DNA of 43,883 bases from an uncultured Lachnospiraceae bacterium (GCA_947648875.1 CANSPM010000034.1:1-43883); one strand, 5' to 3'. Positions 1-8,124 are shown, counted from the first letter of the stretch. Numbers and translations are program-made. Notes: generated by a model not told the origin, from the sequence alone.

Positions 1-114
1 GCCCCCGCCTGTGCGAATGCCCTGGTCCGTGATCAGTGACTGGACGAACTGCCTATAAATGCGACAGCGTGGATAGTCCACCACCTGTTTGATTTGTAGT
101 TGATATTCTGACAT
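1..114 (-). CDS. N-terminal fragment of an unidentified protein, probably from a mobile element (cut by window edge)
   Basis: The minus strand opens with ATG at 112-114, preceded by a good Shine-Dalgarno (AAGGAG, about 8 nt upstream), and stays open for 38 codons to the window edge. The protein begins MSEYQLQIKQVVDYPRCRIY and ends in FVQSLITDQGIRTGGG. From memory the start resembles proteins carried on conjugative elements of Clostridia, but I cannot name the family. It lies just downstream of a foreign-looking ORF fragment (242-352) that replaces the 3' end of spmB, which fits an element boundary. Function unknown. Confidence 0.6.
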   Translation of the reverse strand, partial: MSEYQLQIKQVVDYPRCRIYRQFVQSLITDQGIRTGGG

Positions 115-241
115 ATTCTGTTTCTCCTTCCCACTTAAGCAAAGAAAGAGAGCCTTCCATTTAATCAATCACAGAAAGCCTCTCTCTCAATTTACAGCAC
201 TGTATCGTAACCATCCTTTCTTTGTTAATCAATGCGCATAT

Positions 242-352
242 TTACTGTTTAGCTGCCATGGCTCTTTCAATATTGCCGATCCAGAACAACCGGCGAAGTG
301 TAAAAAATAAGGACAAACTCCAAATCCTGTCTTTGCAGGTATTCTTCGCTTC
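242..352 (-). other. C-terminal ORF remnant that fuses into the broken spmB
   Basis: In a frame different from the spmB ORF, the minus strand is open from about 352 to a TAA at 242-244. It encodes a basic, protein-like tail ending LFWIGNIERAMAAKQ. No start codon is visible, and it overlaps the abnormal 3' end of spmB. I read it as the 3' end of a mobile-element gene joined to spmB at about 350-370. The assignment is inference; the protein family is not recognised. The 127 bases between this remnant and the gene at 114 hold a 9-bp inverted repeat (CAAAGAAAG at about 140, CTTTCTTTG at about 218) and no gene. Confidence 0.4.
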
Positions 353-764
353 CCCTTAATATTAGCACGGATTCGGTACAACTCATCAGTATGGACACCA
401 GCATCCCTGTATAACTGTCCGGCCCGTAGGTCCGAAACACATCCAGCACCAACCCCGTAGCCGCAGAACCGGAAAAAAGTTTGATCAGCATCACCGGCAC
501 CACCGCAGAGGGGATTCCCACCGGTTCCGCCAGCGGGGCCAGCAGACCTGCGAGAAAATCCAGAAAACCTGATGCCCGCAATACTCCCACCGCCACCAGC
601 AACCCAACCAGAGTGGGCATGATGTCCACTACTACTTTGAGCCCTTCCTTCGCGCCTGTCAGAAAGGCTTCGTAAACCTTGACCTTGGACACCACACCAT
701 ATCCCACTATGTAAAAGAGAAGAAGCGGAATAATAATGTCCGAAATATGACTGAGTACGTTCAT
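267..764 (-). pseudogene. spmB: Spore maturation protein B, 3' end replaced (likely non-functional)
   Basis: The first 130 or so residues are typical SpmB: a nucleoside-recognition-type membrane protein starting MNVLSHISDIIIPLLLFYIV and running through KLFSGSAATG and the SILMSCTES motif. In normal SpmB this motif is followed by a transmembrane tail (IFYT...KKTRYT...). Here the reading frame instead enters unrelated, mostly hydrophilic sequence and stops at residue 165, so about 40 codons of the native tail are missing. A GGGGGG Shine-Dalgarno precedes the ATG at 764. In B. subtilis SpmA and SpmB act together in spore core dehydration and are encoded next to each other; here spmA is more than 6 kb upstream. 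Break point is about 350-370. Confidence 0.75.
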
Positions 765-948
765 ATCCCCCCTGTCTGCCTGCGCGGGGTTATGAGGTTA
801 CAACCAAACCCCTTTCCCGGCGGCTCCGACAAAAGATATTCTCTAAATATATATGCCGTACTTTTTTCAAGATACCACCTCTCCGGGATTCCGTATCCGT
901 TCCCTTTTTTGTCCTCCGCCCGAAGCCGCTCTCCTGCCTACAGCTCCG

Positions 949-2559
949 TCAAACCCAGGGAGATCCCGCAGCCTCCTTCAACTCCTTTTTATTGGCATAC
1001 ATGAGTTCATCCGCCCTACTTCTGGTCCTGTCCAGATCAGAGTCCCTGCCAGCATCATACCGCGCAAATCCCATGGCAATCTGCATATGGATTGTCTGAG
1101 AACGCTCATTATACCTCTTCTCTTCCTCTATGAGACTCTTTATTAACGCATGTATCTCTTTTTCCGATGAATTATCCATAACAACGCAGAACTCATCCCC
1201 GCCCATCCTGTAAACCTTCCCATGGGCTTCGAATGTTCTCCTGATCAGATCCGCTGAATCGGTCAGATAGCGATCTCCTTCCATATGCCCCTGTGTGTCA
1301 TTGCACGCTTTCAGGTTATTCAGATCAAACATCACCACAAATGCATTTTCACCGAATCCCCCCTTCCGTATATCCTCCGCGTAGGCATTGCGATTATAAC
1401 ACTTGGTAAGGATATCCTTTTCTGCAAGTTCCTTATAGATTTCCGCTTTTTGTAGTTCCGCAATCTTATCCGCAGCATCACAGGCAACCTCCATGCCCAG
1501 AATAATAATATAGGCCAGAAGCCCAAACATACCAAAAATCTGCATATTGGCAAGCTGTGTATAATAGGCAAACAACTCCAGCCCCACTGCCAGCGCTAAC
1601 ACCGCCAGCCCCGCCGTATTGAGGCCCACATGCTTTCCCCGCCGCCTTCTGTGCATTTTTTCCAGTATGCCGAACAAAAAGTATAGCAGGTCCCCCACCA
1701 GCACTATGTGTACAATCCATACGGTCTCCTTAAAATCCGTAATGTTCAGCCCCTGTAAAATCATCATCAGAAACATGCCGCCCATGGCGAACGCAACCAG
1801 AAATCCGAGAAGATAGCGTCCTTCCTTTACAATATAATGCTTCACAAAGAACATAAAGGTGACTCCGATCAGCATAAGCAGGCTGTACGTCAGATAAGAA
1901 GCATATGCTCTGTTGTCAAACAAAATCATAACCAGTTTCTCCTCCGTGAAAGCCCAGACGCCTATGAGCACCGCCGATATCCCTATATAAAGCAATTCCA
2001 TGGCAACCTTCGTTTTACGGCAGAGAAACAGCCAGTAGATAATCATGCAGATCCCAATGATAACCAACAGCAGGCTCACGCCCATGGCGAAAACAGATTC
2101 GCTGACCAGCTGGCGCAGTATACCCACTCCATTCCCCATATAAAACGTATGATTGTTCTTTTCCCCTGACCGATAAACCGCCTTTACGGTCACAACAATC
2201 TCTTTTGTGTCCGCCGAGAACTCCATCATATTCCAGACAGCGCCGGAGGTATGTCCAAAAATCGTATCAGCCCTGTCGCGCCGATAGATCAATTCACCAT
2301 CCGCAAAGACCTGGACCTCCTGATGGTTTGTATAAAACAGGAAATAGTAATCCCTGGTCCCCGGCAGGCATCGGAAAGTATAGTGCTGCGTTCCATCGCC
2401 TGAAATTTCACGACTGTCCGGTACAATCTCAACATAGGACTTTTCTTCCCCCAGGTTCAATTTATTCTCCTTGACCGTAAATCCCGCAATTATAAGCAAT
2501 AATGCATGAATGCACAGAAATACGGTATATATGCTCTGTAGCGTTATCTTATTCTTCAT
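949..2559 (-). CDS. Membrane diguanylate cyclase (GGDEF) with 7TM sensor region
   Basis: A 536-aa protein with an N-terminal transmembrane helix (about residues 8-26), an extracellular beta-rich region (about 40-150), then a run of seven or so membrane helices (about 155-365), a short coiled linker (IAELQKAEIYKELAEKD) and a C-terminal GGDEF domain. The architecture resembles 7TMR-DISM sensors. The active-site motif MGGDEF is intact (GGDEF at residues 453-457), so it is likely to make cyclic di-GMP from two GTP at the inner membrane face. No RxxD inhibitory site is visible just before GGDEF, suggesting no classical product inhibition. It sits between decayed spmA fragments and the broken spmB, where no such gene is normally found, so it was probably inserted. 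No clear terminator is visible in 765-948. Confidence 0.85.
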   Translation of the reverse strand: MKNKITLQSIYTVFLCIHALLLIIAGFTVKENKLNLGEEKSYVEIVPDSREISGDGTQHYTFRCLPGTRDYYFLFYTNHQEVQVFADGELIYRRDRADTIFGHTSGAVWNMMEFSADTKEIVVTVKAVYRSGEKNNHTFYMGNGVGILRQLVSESVFAMGVSLLLVIIGICMIIYWLFLCRKTKVAMELLYIGISAVLIGVWAFTEEKLVMILFDNRAYASYLTYSLLMLIGVTFMFFVKHYIVKEGRYLLGFLVAFAMGGMFLMMILQGLNITDFKETVWIVHIVLVGDLLYFLFGILEKMHRRRRGKHVGLNTAGLAVLALAVGLELFAYYTQLANMQIFGMFGLLAYIIILGMEVACDAADKIAELQKAEIYKELAEKDILTKCYNRNAYAEDIRKGGFGENAFVVMFDLNNLKACNDTQGHMEGDRYLTDSADLIRRTFEAHGKVYRMGGDEFCVVMDNSSEKEIHALIKSLIEEEKRYNERSQTIHMQIAMGFARYDAGRDSDLDRTRSRADELMYANKKELKEAAGSPWV

Positions 2560-2888
2560 TTGCCCTCAATCCCTTATCAATACGCAACCGTATGCTTGGC
2601 ACCAATTACTGTCAGTTACTGGTTTCAGGGGGTATTATACTGTTTTTCCAACCTGCCGTGCCCCACCATGCCGTCAATTTTCTGATAACGCCACACTTGC
2701 ATAATGCTAACCGCTTCATCGCTTCCCTGTTCATACGCATCACCTTCTTACGCAATCTTTATGATTTCTATCATACTCTATTAAGCCTCTTTATACAATT
2801 GCAAATCCCTTTTCCAAAATACTTTTTTATCTCTATATATTTTGATATGCGTTTTCCTTTTATGATCTACATTGAAAAAGCAGAGAGT

Positions 2889-3010
2889 TTACACTCTCCG
2901 CCTCATATTCTTCCCCTTGTAGTATATCACTGTTACCACTGTGCTCACAAACCGGTCCAAAATTGCCTTTGGACAGATCCCCCGGCGTCCCCCACTCCGC
3001 TTCCAGCCCG
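2889..3010 (-). pseudogene. Second, heavily decayed copy of the spmA 3' end
   Basis: The minus strand reads AILDRFVSTVVTVIYYKGKN and then a stop at 2889-2891. This aligns without gaps to the C-terminus of the nearer spmA remnant (AIVATFISTVVAVVYCKVKS). On the other side, about 2980-3010, sequence matching the Ser/Ala-rich segment about 100 codons further into spmA follows directly, so the middle of the gene has been deleted. It is recognisable only by comparison with the intact gene at 6885. The rest of 2560-2888 holds nothing I can identify. Confidence 0.65.
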
Positions 3011-3049
3011 GCAAGCTATTTCCCACTGATTTATAAAAGACACAAAACT

Positions 3050-3336
3050 TCACGTTTTCTGCCTCCCACTCTTTACTTTACAATACACCACCGCTACCAC
3101 GGTACTGATAAATGTAGCCACAATCGCCGGCGCAATAATCCCCGCCGGATTCACACTGCCATACTGTTGCCGATAAACAATCATATTGACGGGAATCAAC
3201 TGTAACGACGAAATATTCAGAATCAAAAACGTACACATCTCATTGCTGGCGCCCCGGCCAATCTTTTCGTCCGGGGCCAGCGGCTTTGTCCCTCCGCCTC
3301 CAGCTTCGCCAGTCCCTCCATTGCCTTCAAGCCCCC
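3050..3336 (-). pseudogene. Decayed copy of the spmA 3' end
   Basis: The minus strand encodes a 62-aa open segment (MCTFLILNISSLQLIPVNMI, then VYRQQYGSVNPAGIIAPAIV) that closely matches the last third of the intact SpmA at 6885-7511. Similarity continues upstream, through a region with a deletion of about 30 bases, to about 3336, where it stops abruptly. No start or 5' part is present. Together with the intact gene it brackets the AT-rich radical SAM/HD/DUF2284 cassette as a direct repeat. Bases 3180-3244 match 7006-7070 with one mismatch, although the rest of the two copies has diverged clearly. Confidence 0.85.
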
Positions 3337-3381
3337 TTGTGTCAAGTTAATGACACGAAATTTTTGGAATTTCTTTAAATC

Positions 3382-3420
3382 AAAAAGCAGGATATCTAAT
3401 CAATACGGGATTTCCTGCTC
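3382..3420 (-). terminator. Rho-independent terminator of the radical SAM/HD/DUF2284 cassette
   Basis: On the minus strand a stem GAGCAGGA/TCCTGCT (7 bp, extended past one mismatch by 3 bp) is followed by TTTTT. It lies about 100 bases past the stop of the DUF2284 gene and ends the cassette transcript before the spmA remnants. Confidence 0.75.
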
Positions 3421-3525
3421 TAAGATAACCTATCATATTTTGTTACAAAATTTGAAGGTCTCTTTCAAAACATGTAACTCGTTCACAAAACAGAAACTTC
3501 TATTTGCAACCATATTTACCAAAAA

Positions 3526-4188
3526 TTAATGTGTAATATATTTTTTATAACTATTTTGTAAATATTCATCCGAGAGGTTCTCGTTTGTCAGAATGCCACA
3601 AACTACGGACGTATATTGTGGCAAACAATGCTTTTTATACCATATTAACGGCGTTTGAAACAAATCCTCTACCATTTGGCTAACATTGATCCCTAACGCT
3701 TCAAAACTGTACGACATAGTTCTGGGATGAGCGCATGGCATATGAAGTTTACATTTACATGGTTTACAGAGTCTACAGCTTCCCGTTGATATACAGCTAC
3801 CATGCATATCTGCCATTTTACGAATAAACTGATCCGCCCTAGACTTTAATATGCTATTTGCCGCCTTAACTTTTAAATAATCATTCTTAATATAAGAAAA
3901 CTGCGATAAATCCACATGCATAAAAATGATATATAGTTTATCCCACTTTAAGGCTATATCTGTAAAAAGTGGCGCAAACGGCGGGCATGACCACTTACAG
4001 GAATAATTCGGACATCCTATTTTGCAAAGACTATTAAATTGTTCCCCATCTTCATATTTCGTACACATAATAGGCTTGCATGAGCATACTTCAACAGAAT
4101 ACTGGATTGAGGCAGACTTCGTTATTGCATAATACAAAAATTCCATACTTTCCATCCTATTTTGAAAAATAAAGAATAAATTTTCCAT
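3526..4188 (-). CDS. DUF2284 cysteine-rich predicted metal-binding protein
   Basis: A cysteine-rich 220-aa protein of the DUF2284 family, recognised by CPNYSCKWSCPP near the N-terminus and STGSCRLCKPCKCKLHMPC, with HPRTMSYSFEALGI after it. I count more than a dozen cysteines, arranged as expected for metal or Fe-S binding. No catalytic role is established for the family. The start is uncertain: the longest frame begins at 4188 and overlaps the HD gene by 32 bases, while ATG at 4146 (MEFLYYAITK) has a better AGGA site 9 bases upstream. It is the last gene of a three-gene, AT-rich operon with an HD-domain protein and a radical SAM enzyme. A role in electron supply or cofactor handling for the radical SAM enzyme is inference. 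Confidence 0.8.
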   Translation of the reverse strand: MENLFFIFQNRMESMEFLYYAITKSASIQYSVEVCSCKPIMCTKYEDGEQFNSLCKIGCPNYSCKWSCPPFAPLFTDIALKWDKLYIIFMHVDLSQFSYIKNDYLKVKAANSILKSRADQFIRKMADMHGSCISTGSCRLCKPCKCKLHMPCAHPRTMSYSFEALGINVSQMVEDLFQTPLIWYKKHCLPQYTSVVCGILTNENLSDEYLQNSYKKYITH

Positions 4189-5749
4189 TTGCCCATTTGG
4201 AATAATTTGTTAATTCGTTTAGTTCTCCATTCTCACCTTCTCGAACAACTCCACATCCTTTTCCATTCCTATCTAAAAACTGAACTCCCTTTTTCCAGTC
4301 AACATTAATCTTTTTAAAAAAATCTATCCCAAAAGCCTCTTTCACGTTATCATCCGAATTATATTTAATCGCTCCCATCAACTCAGATGCAGAGTCTTTT
4401 AAAATATTAAGTTCAAGAGAAATTTCTACTTCGCGACATTTAATCAGTAGCTTTCTTATAAAAGAAAAATTTCTTAAACCCGTGTCTTGTCCATCACGAA
4501 ATATTATTACGTAAACTGATGACTGTTCTCGAAGCCTATTAATCAATTCAACAGTTTCTTGTATTTCACTTACCGTAAATTCTTCATCAACTGTACATCT
4601 ATAAGAACTGTCCGCATCTTCAATATATAAATCGATGTCTTTCAGCACATAGTCCTGTGACTGATTAACATACAATTCAGAAATATTTTTACGCCCCCAC
4701 TCCTGTGTATCATCACATATCCGCAAAAGAAAAGAAAAAGATGTCATATACAATTGATAAATATCATTACAGGTATGGGAAGCAATCGCTCGTAAGATTT
4801 CCCTACGAATATAAAACTGACGCTGGTCTTCTGGTTCAAATGTGTAATCTTCATTTATACTATAATCTGACTCTAAAAAATAGGTAAGCAGCTTGTATAT
4901 GATTAAAGTACTCAATATTCCATGGCTATTATTTTCCAAAGATTTTTGAAATTTAAAATAGTATTTAGGCTGCAGTCTGGCAGCATATAATTTTATTTCT
5001 TTATCACCATCTTTTTTACTACCTTTTTCAATCATTTTGGAGCTCATCAATCGTACGATAAAGTCATTCATATAATTCTGAACGCCATGGAAAGATAAAT
5101 CCATGGAAATATCTGGACTTGCAATAAAAGTAGACACCATAGAACGAGTGGACATTATAATGCTTTTTGCCTTTTGTAATGGATAACCTAAATCATGTGT
5201 AAGAGCTATAATCGTCCACATGCTTAATTTTTCTTCCCGGGAGAGCTTTACCTCACAATCTTTTTCATTCAAAGTAAGTTTATCTAAATACTTTCCCTTA
5301 TTTTTTACCAATAATACTGTCCCAGACAGCCATGTTCTAAAAATATGAACCACATGATCTCTATAATAACGGCCAGAACCATATAGTAAACGTTCAAAAT
5401 CCGTATACTTATCATAATATTCTTTAAGTTCATCAATGCCATATGCCTTCGGAATTTTTTCCTGTTTTTTTTCTTTTGCTTTTTTAAATGGTTCCCTCGA
5501 ATCATAATAACGTAAACATTTTATTGATTTTTCAATTAATTCTTTCCAGAGCGGATCTATAATATCCTGACGAAACCTAAAAATATAAAAATCATCACCA
5601 TTCTTATCAATCTTATTATAGAGCTCTGTAAGTTTATTAACTATACCTTCATCCAACGGATAAAAATTACACTCAGCATTTTTAAATACAGCAATCGCCT
5701 CTTTCGAAATACACTTCTCAAGCATCTGACGGTCTTTATTATCTGTCAT
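4157..5749 (-). CDS. HD-domain protein (predicted metal-dependent phosphohydrolase), unknown role
   Basis: A 530-aa soluble protein, AT-rich in coding sequence. Residues about 130-190 contain an HD-type metal site: H132 and H135 in YRDHVVHIF and the H185-D186 pair in ALTHDLGYP. A later helical segment (ASHTCNDIYQLY, then FLLRICDDTQEWGR) could supply the remaining ligand. The N-terminal 120 residues and the C-terminal 150 (starting SSVYVIIFRDGQDTG) match nothing I know. HD proteins commonly hydrolyse nucleotides or phosphodiesters; the substrate here is unknown. The start is supported by GGAGGT lying inside the last codons of the radical SAM gene, which ends only 5 bases upstream, so the two are translationally linked. 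Other possibilities include a cyclic-nucleotide or modified-nucleotide hydrolase. Confidence 0.7.
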   Translation of the reverse strand: MTDNKDRQMLEKCISKEAIAVFKNAECNFYPLDEGIVNKLTELYNKIDKNGDDFYIFRFRQDIIDPLWKELIEKSIKCLRYYDSREPFKKAKEKKQEKIPKAYGIDELKEYYDKYTDFERLLYGSGRYYRDHVVHIFRTWLSGTVLLVKNKGKYLDKLTLNEKDCEVKLSREEKLSMWTIIALTHDLGYPLQKAKSIIMSTRSMVSTFIASPDISMDLSFHGVQNYMNDFIVRLMSSKMIEKGSKKDGDKEIKLYAARLQPKYYFKFQKSLENNSHGILSTLIIYKLLTYFLESDYSINEDYTFEPEDQRQFYIRREILRAIASHTCNDIYQLYMTSFSFLLRICDDTQEWGRKNISELYVNQSQDYVLKDIDLYIEDADSSYRCTVDEEFTVSEIQETVELINRLREQSSVYVIIFRDGQDTGLRNFSFIRKLLIKCREVEISLELNILKDSASELMGAIKYNSDDNVKEAFGIDFFKKINVDWKKGVQFLDRNGKGCGVVREGENGELNELTNYSKWANGKFILYFSK

Positions 5750-5754
5750 AAATA

Positions 5755-6720
5755 TTATTTACCTCCACCATTAATCAAATATTGCCCGATACAAGTTTCG
5801 CATTCTCCCTTGCACGCAAATTCCTTCTCCAATTTTCGCACAAGTTTTAAGTATGAAGAATTATTATATATATCCTTTAAAGAATTTTCATAAATACTCT
5901 CCGGTTGCACTCCTTGTAGACAGTACGGCATGCATTCGTTTTTAAATACCTCACAAGGATATACCTTACCATCGTATTTAATATTTAATTTTCCGTTAGC
6001 AGCTTCACACTTGTGACAATCTGCGTCAATAGAAAGTGGCACGCCTACACGAACATCTATTTCTGCCTGAGTCCGAAGTTTTTCCAAAAAATGCCTCAAT
6101 TGTTCCAACTCCTCATCAGATAATGCTATTTTAGTATCATTTTGCCGTGCCCTGCCATGTAAAACTAAACGTAAAAAACTAATTTTTGAAATATTTAAAT
6201 CCCTACATAAGGCAACTACCTCTTTTACCTCACCGACATTAAGTTTCATTGGAACAAAATGTGCTTCTGTAATTATAGACATTTCATGAGCATTACAAAC
6301 CGACTGCTTCATAATCTCAAAGCAACCCACAGTACCCATAATTGCATCATATGTTTGCGATATTGCTGCCTCCAAATTGAAAATCAGCTTTGTCACATCT
6401 TTTGAAATTGCTCCTAATACATCTTTTCCAATAAATGTCCGATGATTCTGCGCATCCAAAACAACTCCGCTAGTATATATATATACCTGCAAGCCAAGTG
6501 ACGCCACAAATTTTACCATCTCTACTATGCTACTATGTAAAAAAGGTTCTCCCCCTGACAAGCAAACCGTCTTTGCCCCCAATTCTGCCGCATCACGAAC
6601 TACCGAAGTAAATAAATCGTAATTCAAAATTTCAATACAATACTCTGTGGACAAAGAGGAACAATGAACACAATTATTAGGACATTTCCTAATAATTTCT
6701 ATTGAAATTTCTTTTAACAT
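5755..6720 (-). CDS. Radical SAM protein with C-terminal SPASM-like cysteines
   Basis: A 321-aa radical SAM enzyme. The [4Fe-4S] SAM cluster motif CPNNCVHC gives C13, C17 and C20, followed by LSGGEPFLH (the GGEP SAM-binding motif). The C-terminal third has further cysteines (DCHKCEA, KVYPCEVF, CMPYC, CKGECETC), as in SPASM/twitch domains that bind extra Fe-S clusters. I chose ATG at 6720 because GGAGG lies 6 bases upstream; a longer frame to 6810 has no such site. No small precursor ORF with an obvious core is visible beside it, so a peptide substrate is not assured. It leads the three-gene operon; bases 6721-6884 are very AT-rich and hold a TATAAT (6822-6827) without a well-spaced -35. Confidence 0.82.
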   Translation of the reverse strand: MLKEISIEIIRKCPNNCVHCSSLSTEYCIEILNYDLFTSVVRDAAELGAKTVCLSGGEPFLHSSIVEMVKFVASLGLQVYIYTSGVVLDAQNHRTFIGKDVLGAISKDVTKLIFNLEAAISQTYDAIMGTVGCFEIMKQSVCNAHEMSIITEAHFVPMKLNVGEVKEVVALCRDLNISKISFLRLVLHGRARQNDTKIALSDEELEQLRHFLEKLRTQAEIDVRVGVPLSIDADCHKCEAANGKLNIKYDGKVYPCEVFKNECMPYCLQGVQPESIYENSLKDIYNNSSYLKLVRKLEKEFACKGECETCIGQYLINGGGK

Positions 6721-6884
6721 CACAACCTCCATAAATGTAAGGTTTCGTTGATTTTGTTTAATATTAACAAAAACTTTTTCACAAAACAAGTGGCATTTTA
6801 CACAAACCACACAAATTTCATATTATATTTAAGTCAGAACATTCAAATATCATTCAGTATTAATTTATAAAGCAAACAAAAGAT

Positions 6885-7511
6885 TTATCTCCTTCCTCTC
6901 ACCTTGCAATAAATTATTGCCACCCCTGTACTCACCGCTGTTGCAACAATCGCCGGCGCAATAATTCCCGCAGGATTTACGCTGCCGTACTGACTGCGGT
7001 AAGCGATCATATTGACGGGAATCAACTGTAACGACGAAATATTCAAAATCAAAAACGTACACATCTCATTACTCGCAACCCTCTCTATCCTGCCGCTTTT
7101 TATATTTCCTCTCTCAGACAGATACCCCGCCGTCCCTCTCTCCGCCTCCAGCTTCGCCAACTCCTCCATCGCCTTAAGCCCCGCCGGAGTACAGGCCCAG
7201 CCCAGTCCCAGCACATTGGCGATAATATTGGTGGCTATGTATTCTCTGGCCTTATGTCCTCTGGGAATCCGGGGAAACAGAAAACCCAGCAGCGGATTTA
7301 TCCCTTTGGTCAGTTTGGCCACCAATCCTGCCTGCTGCGCAATCTCCATCAGCCCCATCCACAGAGCCATGACGCCCGCCGTAGTAATACACAGAGAAAT
7401 CCCTTCCCCCGCGCTGTCCAGCGCGGCGTTGGTGATGGCCTCCAGATTGCCGGTAAACGCGGCATAAATAATGCCGATTGCGATCATAGCCGCCCACAGA
7501 TAATTCAGCAT
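6885..7511 (-). CDS. spmA: Spore maturation protein A
   Basis: A 208-aa integral membrane protein starting MLNYLWAAMIAIGIIYAAFTGN, the usual SpmA N-terminus, and ending VAIIYCKVRGRR. It contains the nucleoside-recognition (Gate) type segments ALWMGLMEIAQQAGLVAKL and NEMCTFLILNISSLQLIPVN. The full length matches the family. ATG 7511 is preceded by AGAGGAAC; the longer frame to 7538 adds nine residues not seen in the family. SpmA acts with SpmB in dewatering the spore core. The expected spmB does not follow directly: an AT-rich cassette begins 164 bases after the stop. The intact 3' end may itself have been supplied by the inserted DNA, because a diverged second copy lies on the far side of the cassette. 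Confidence 0.92.
   Translation of the reverse strand: MLNYLWAAMIAIGIIYAAFTGNLEAITNAALDSAGEGISLCITTAGVMALWMGLMEIAQQAGLVAKLTKGINPLLGFLFPRIPRGHKAREYIATNIIANVLGLGWACTPAGLKAMEELAKLEAERGTAGYLSERGNIKSGRIERVASNEMCTFLILNISSLQLIPVNMIAYRSQYGSVNPAGIIAPAIVATAVSTGVAIIYCKVRGRR
7006..7070. repeat. 65-bp near-identical core shared with 3180-3244
   Basis: This stretch within spmA and bases 3180-3244 in the remnant are in direct orientation and differ at one position (A versus G near 7046), including all the other synonymous sites. The flanks on both sides are clearly diverged. It spans the codons for MCTFLILNISSLQLIPVNMI. It may be a recombination or attachment core. Confidence 0.8.
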
Positions 7512-7658
7512 AGTTCCTCTTTTCCCTGCCCTCTCCACGCAGGCAGATCATCTGGATTTATACCAGCATATTCATGGAACGTCCTTCAAAGAACCGGCCG
7601 TCGCCATTTCCCTTTTTGGCTTATGCGCGCTTGCTTTGTGCCGGGCTAAAGCCGATAT

Positions 7659-7687
7659 AAAAAGGACAACCACCTGTCGGTTGTCCT
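7659..7687 (-). terminator. Rho-independent terminator after the 74-aa gene
   Basis: A perfect 9-bp stem AGGACAACC/GGTTGTCCT with a 7-base loop, followed on the minus strand by TTTTT. It lies 9 bases past the stop of the 74-aa gene and about 150 bases upstream of spmA, separating the two. Confidence 0.9.
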
Positions 7688-7695
7688 CTGTCTCT

Positions 7696-7920
7696 CTACT
7701 TATTAAAAAATCCCTTCAACGCATCCACCGCGTCTGACACATTTTCCACGGTCAGCTTGGCTTTGACGCCCTGAATTATCTGATTTATCACGTCATCCGG
7801 CAAATCCACACCCAGTATGCTCTCCAGCGCCTTTACGGGTTCCTTCTGAAACTGCTCCTGCAATTTTTTGTCCTTGGTGATACTTTCCACTGCTTTTTTA
7901 ATCTGCTCTTTTATATCCAT
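7696..7920 (-). CDS. Small helical protein, conserved in Clostridia, unknown function
   Basis: A 74-aa acidic/basic helical protein (MDIKEQIKKAVESITKDKKL, ending in LKGFFNK). ATG 7920 has a strong AAGGAGGG site. The segment EPVKALESILGVDLPDDVI resembles the P-x-x-x-L-E-x-x-L-G-[VI]-x-[LI]-P pattern of Nif11/NHLP-type RiPP leaders, but there is no GG cleavage site and no Cys/Ser/Thr-rich core, so it is more probably a stand-alone protein. Similar short proteins occur widely in Lachnospiraceae as hypothetical proteins (memory). It is a single-gene unit with its own promoter (8077-8106) and terminator. Confidence 0.8.
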   Translation of the reverse strand: MDIKEQIKKAVESITKDKKLQEQFQKEPVKALESILGVDLPDDVINQIIQGVKAKLTVENVSDAVDALKGFFNK

Positions 7921-8076
7921 GCTATGTACCCTCCTTTTAATTCGCATAACGCCCGGACCCATGGCTACAGGTCTGTAATGACTGCTCTGATATCCGGACA
8001 AAGCACCTTTCTATCAGGTCACGTCCTGACAGCTATGCCTTCCGCGCAGATTCTGTTATATCTTATGGATACCACT

Positions 8077-8106
8077 ATTATACCAGACCTTCTACCATGT
8101 TGTAAA
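8077..8106 (-). promoter_or_regulatory. Sigma-A-type promoter for the 74-aa gene
   Basis: Minus strand TTTACA, 18-bp spacer, TATAAT. The start codon lies about 155 bases downstream; the leader holds no other gene. Confidence 0.65.
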
Positions 8107-8124
8107 GAAAGAAATACATTTTAC

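Noticed and set aside
7696..7920. RiPP precursor with a Nif11-type leader
   Set aside because: No GG cleavage site, no Cys/Ser/Thr-rich core and no modification enzyme within the same transcript.
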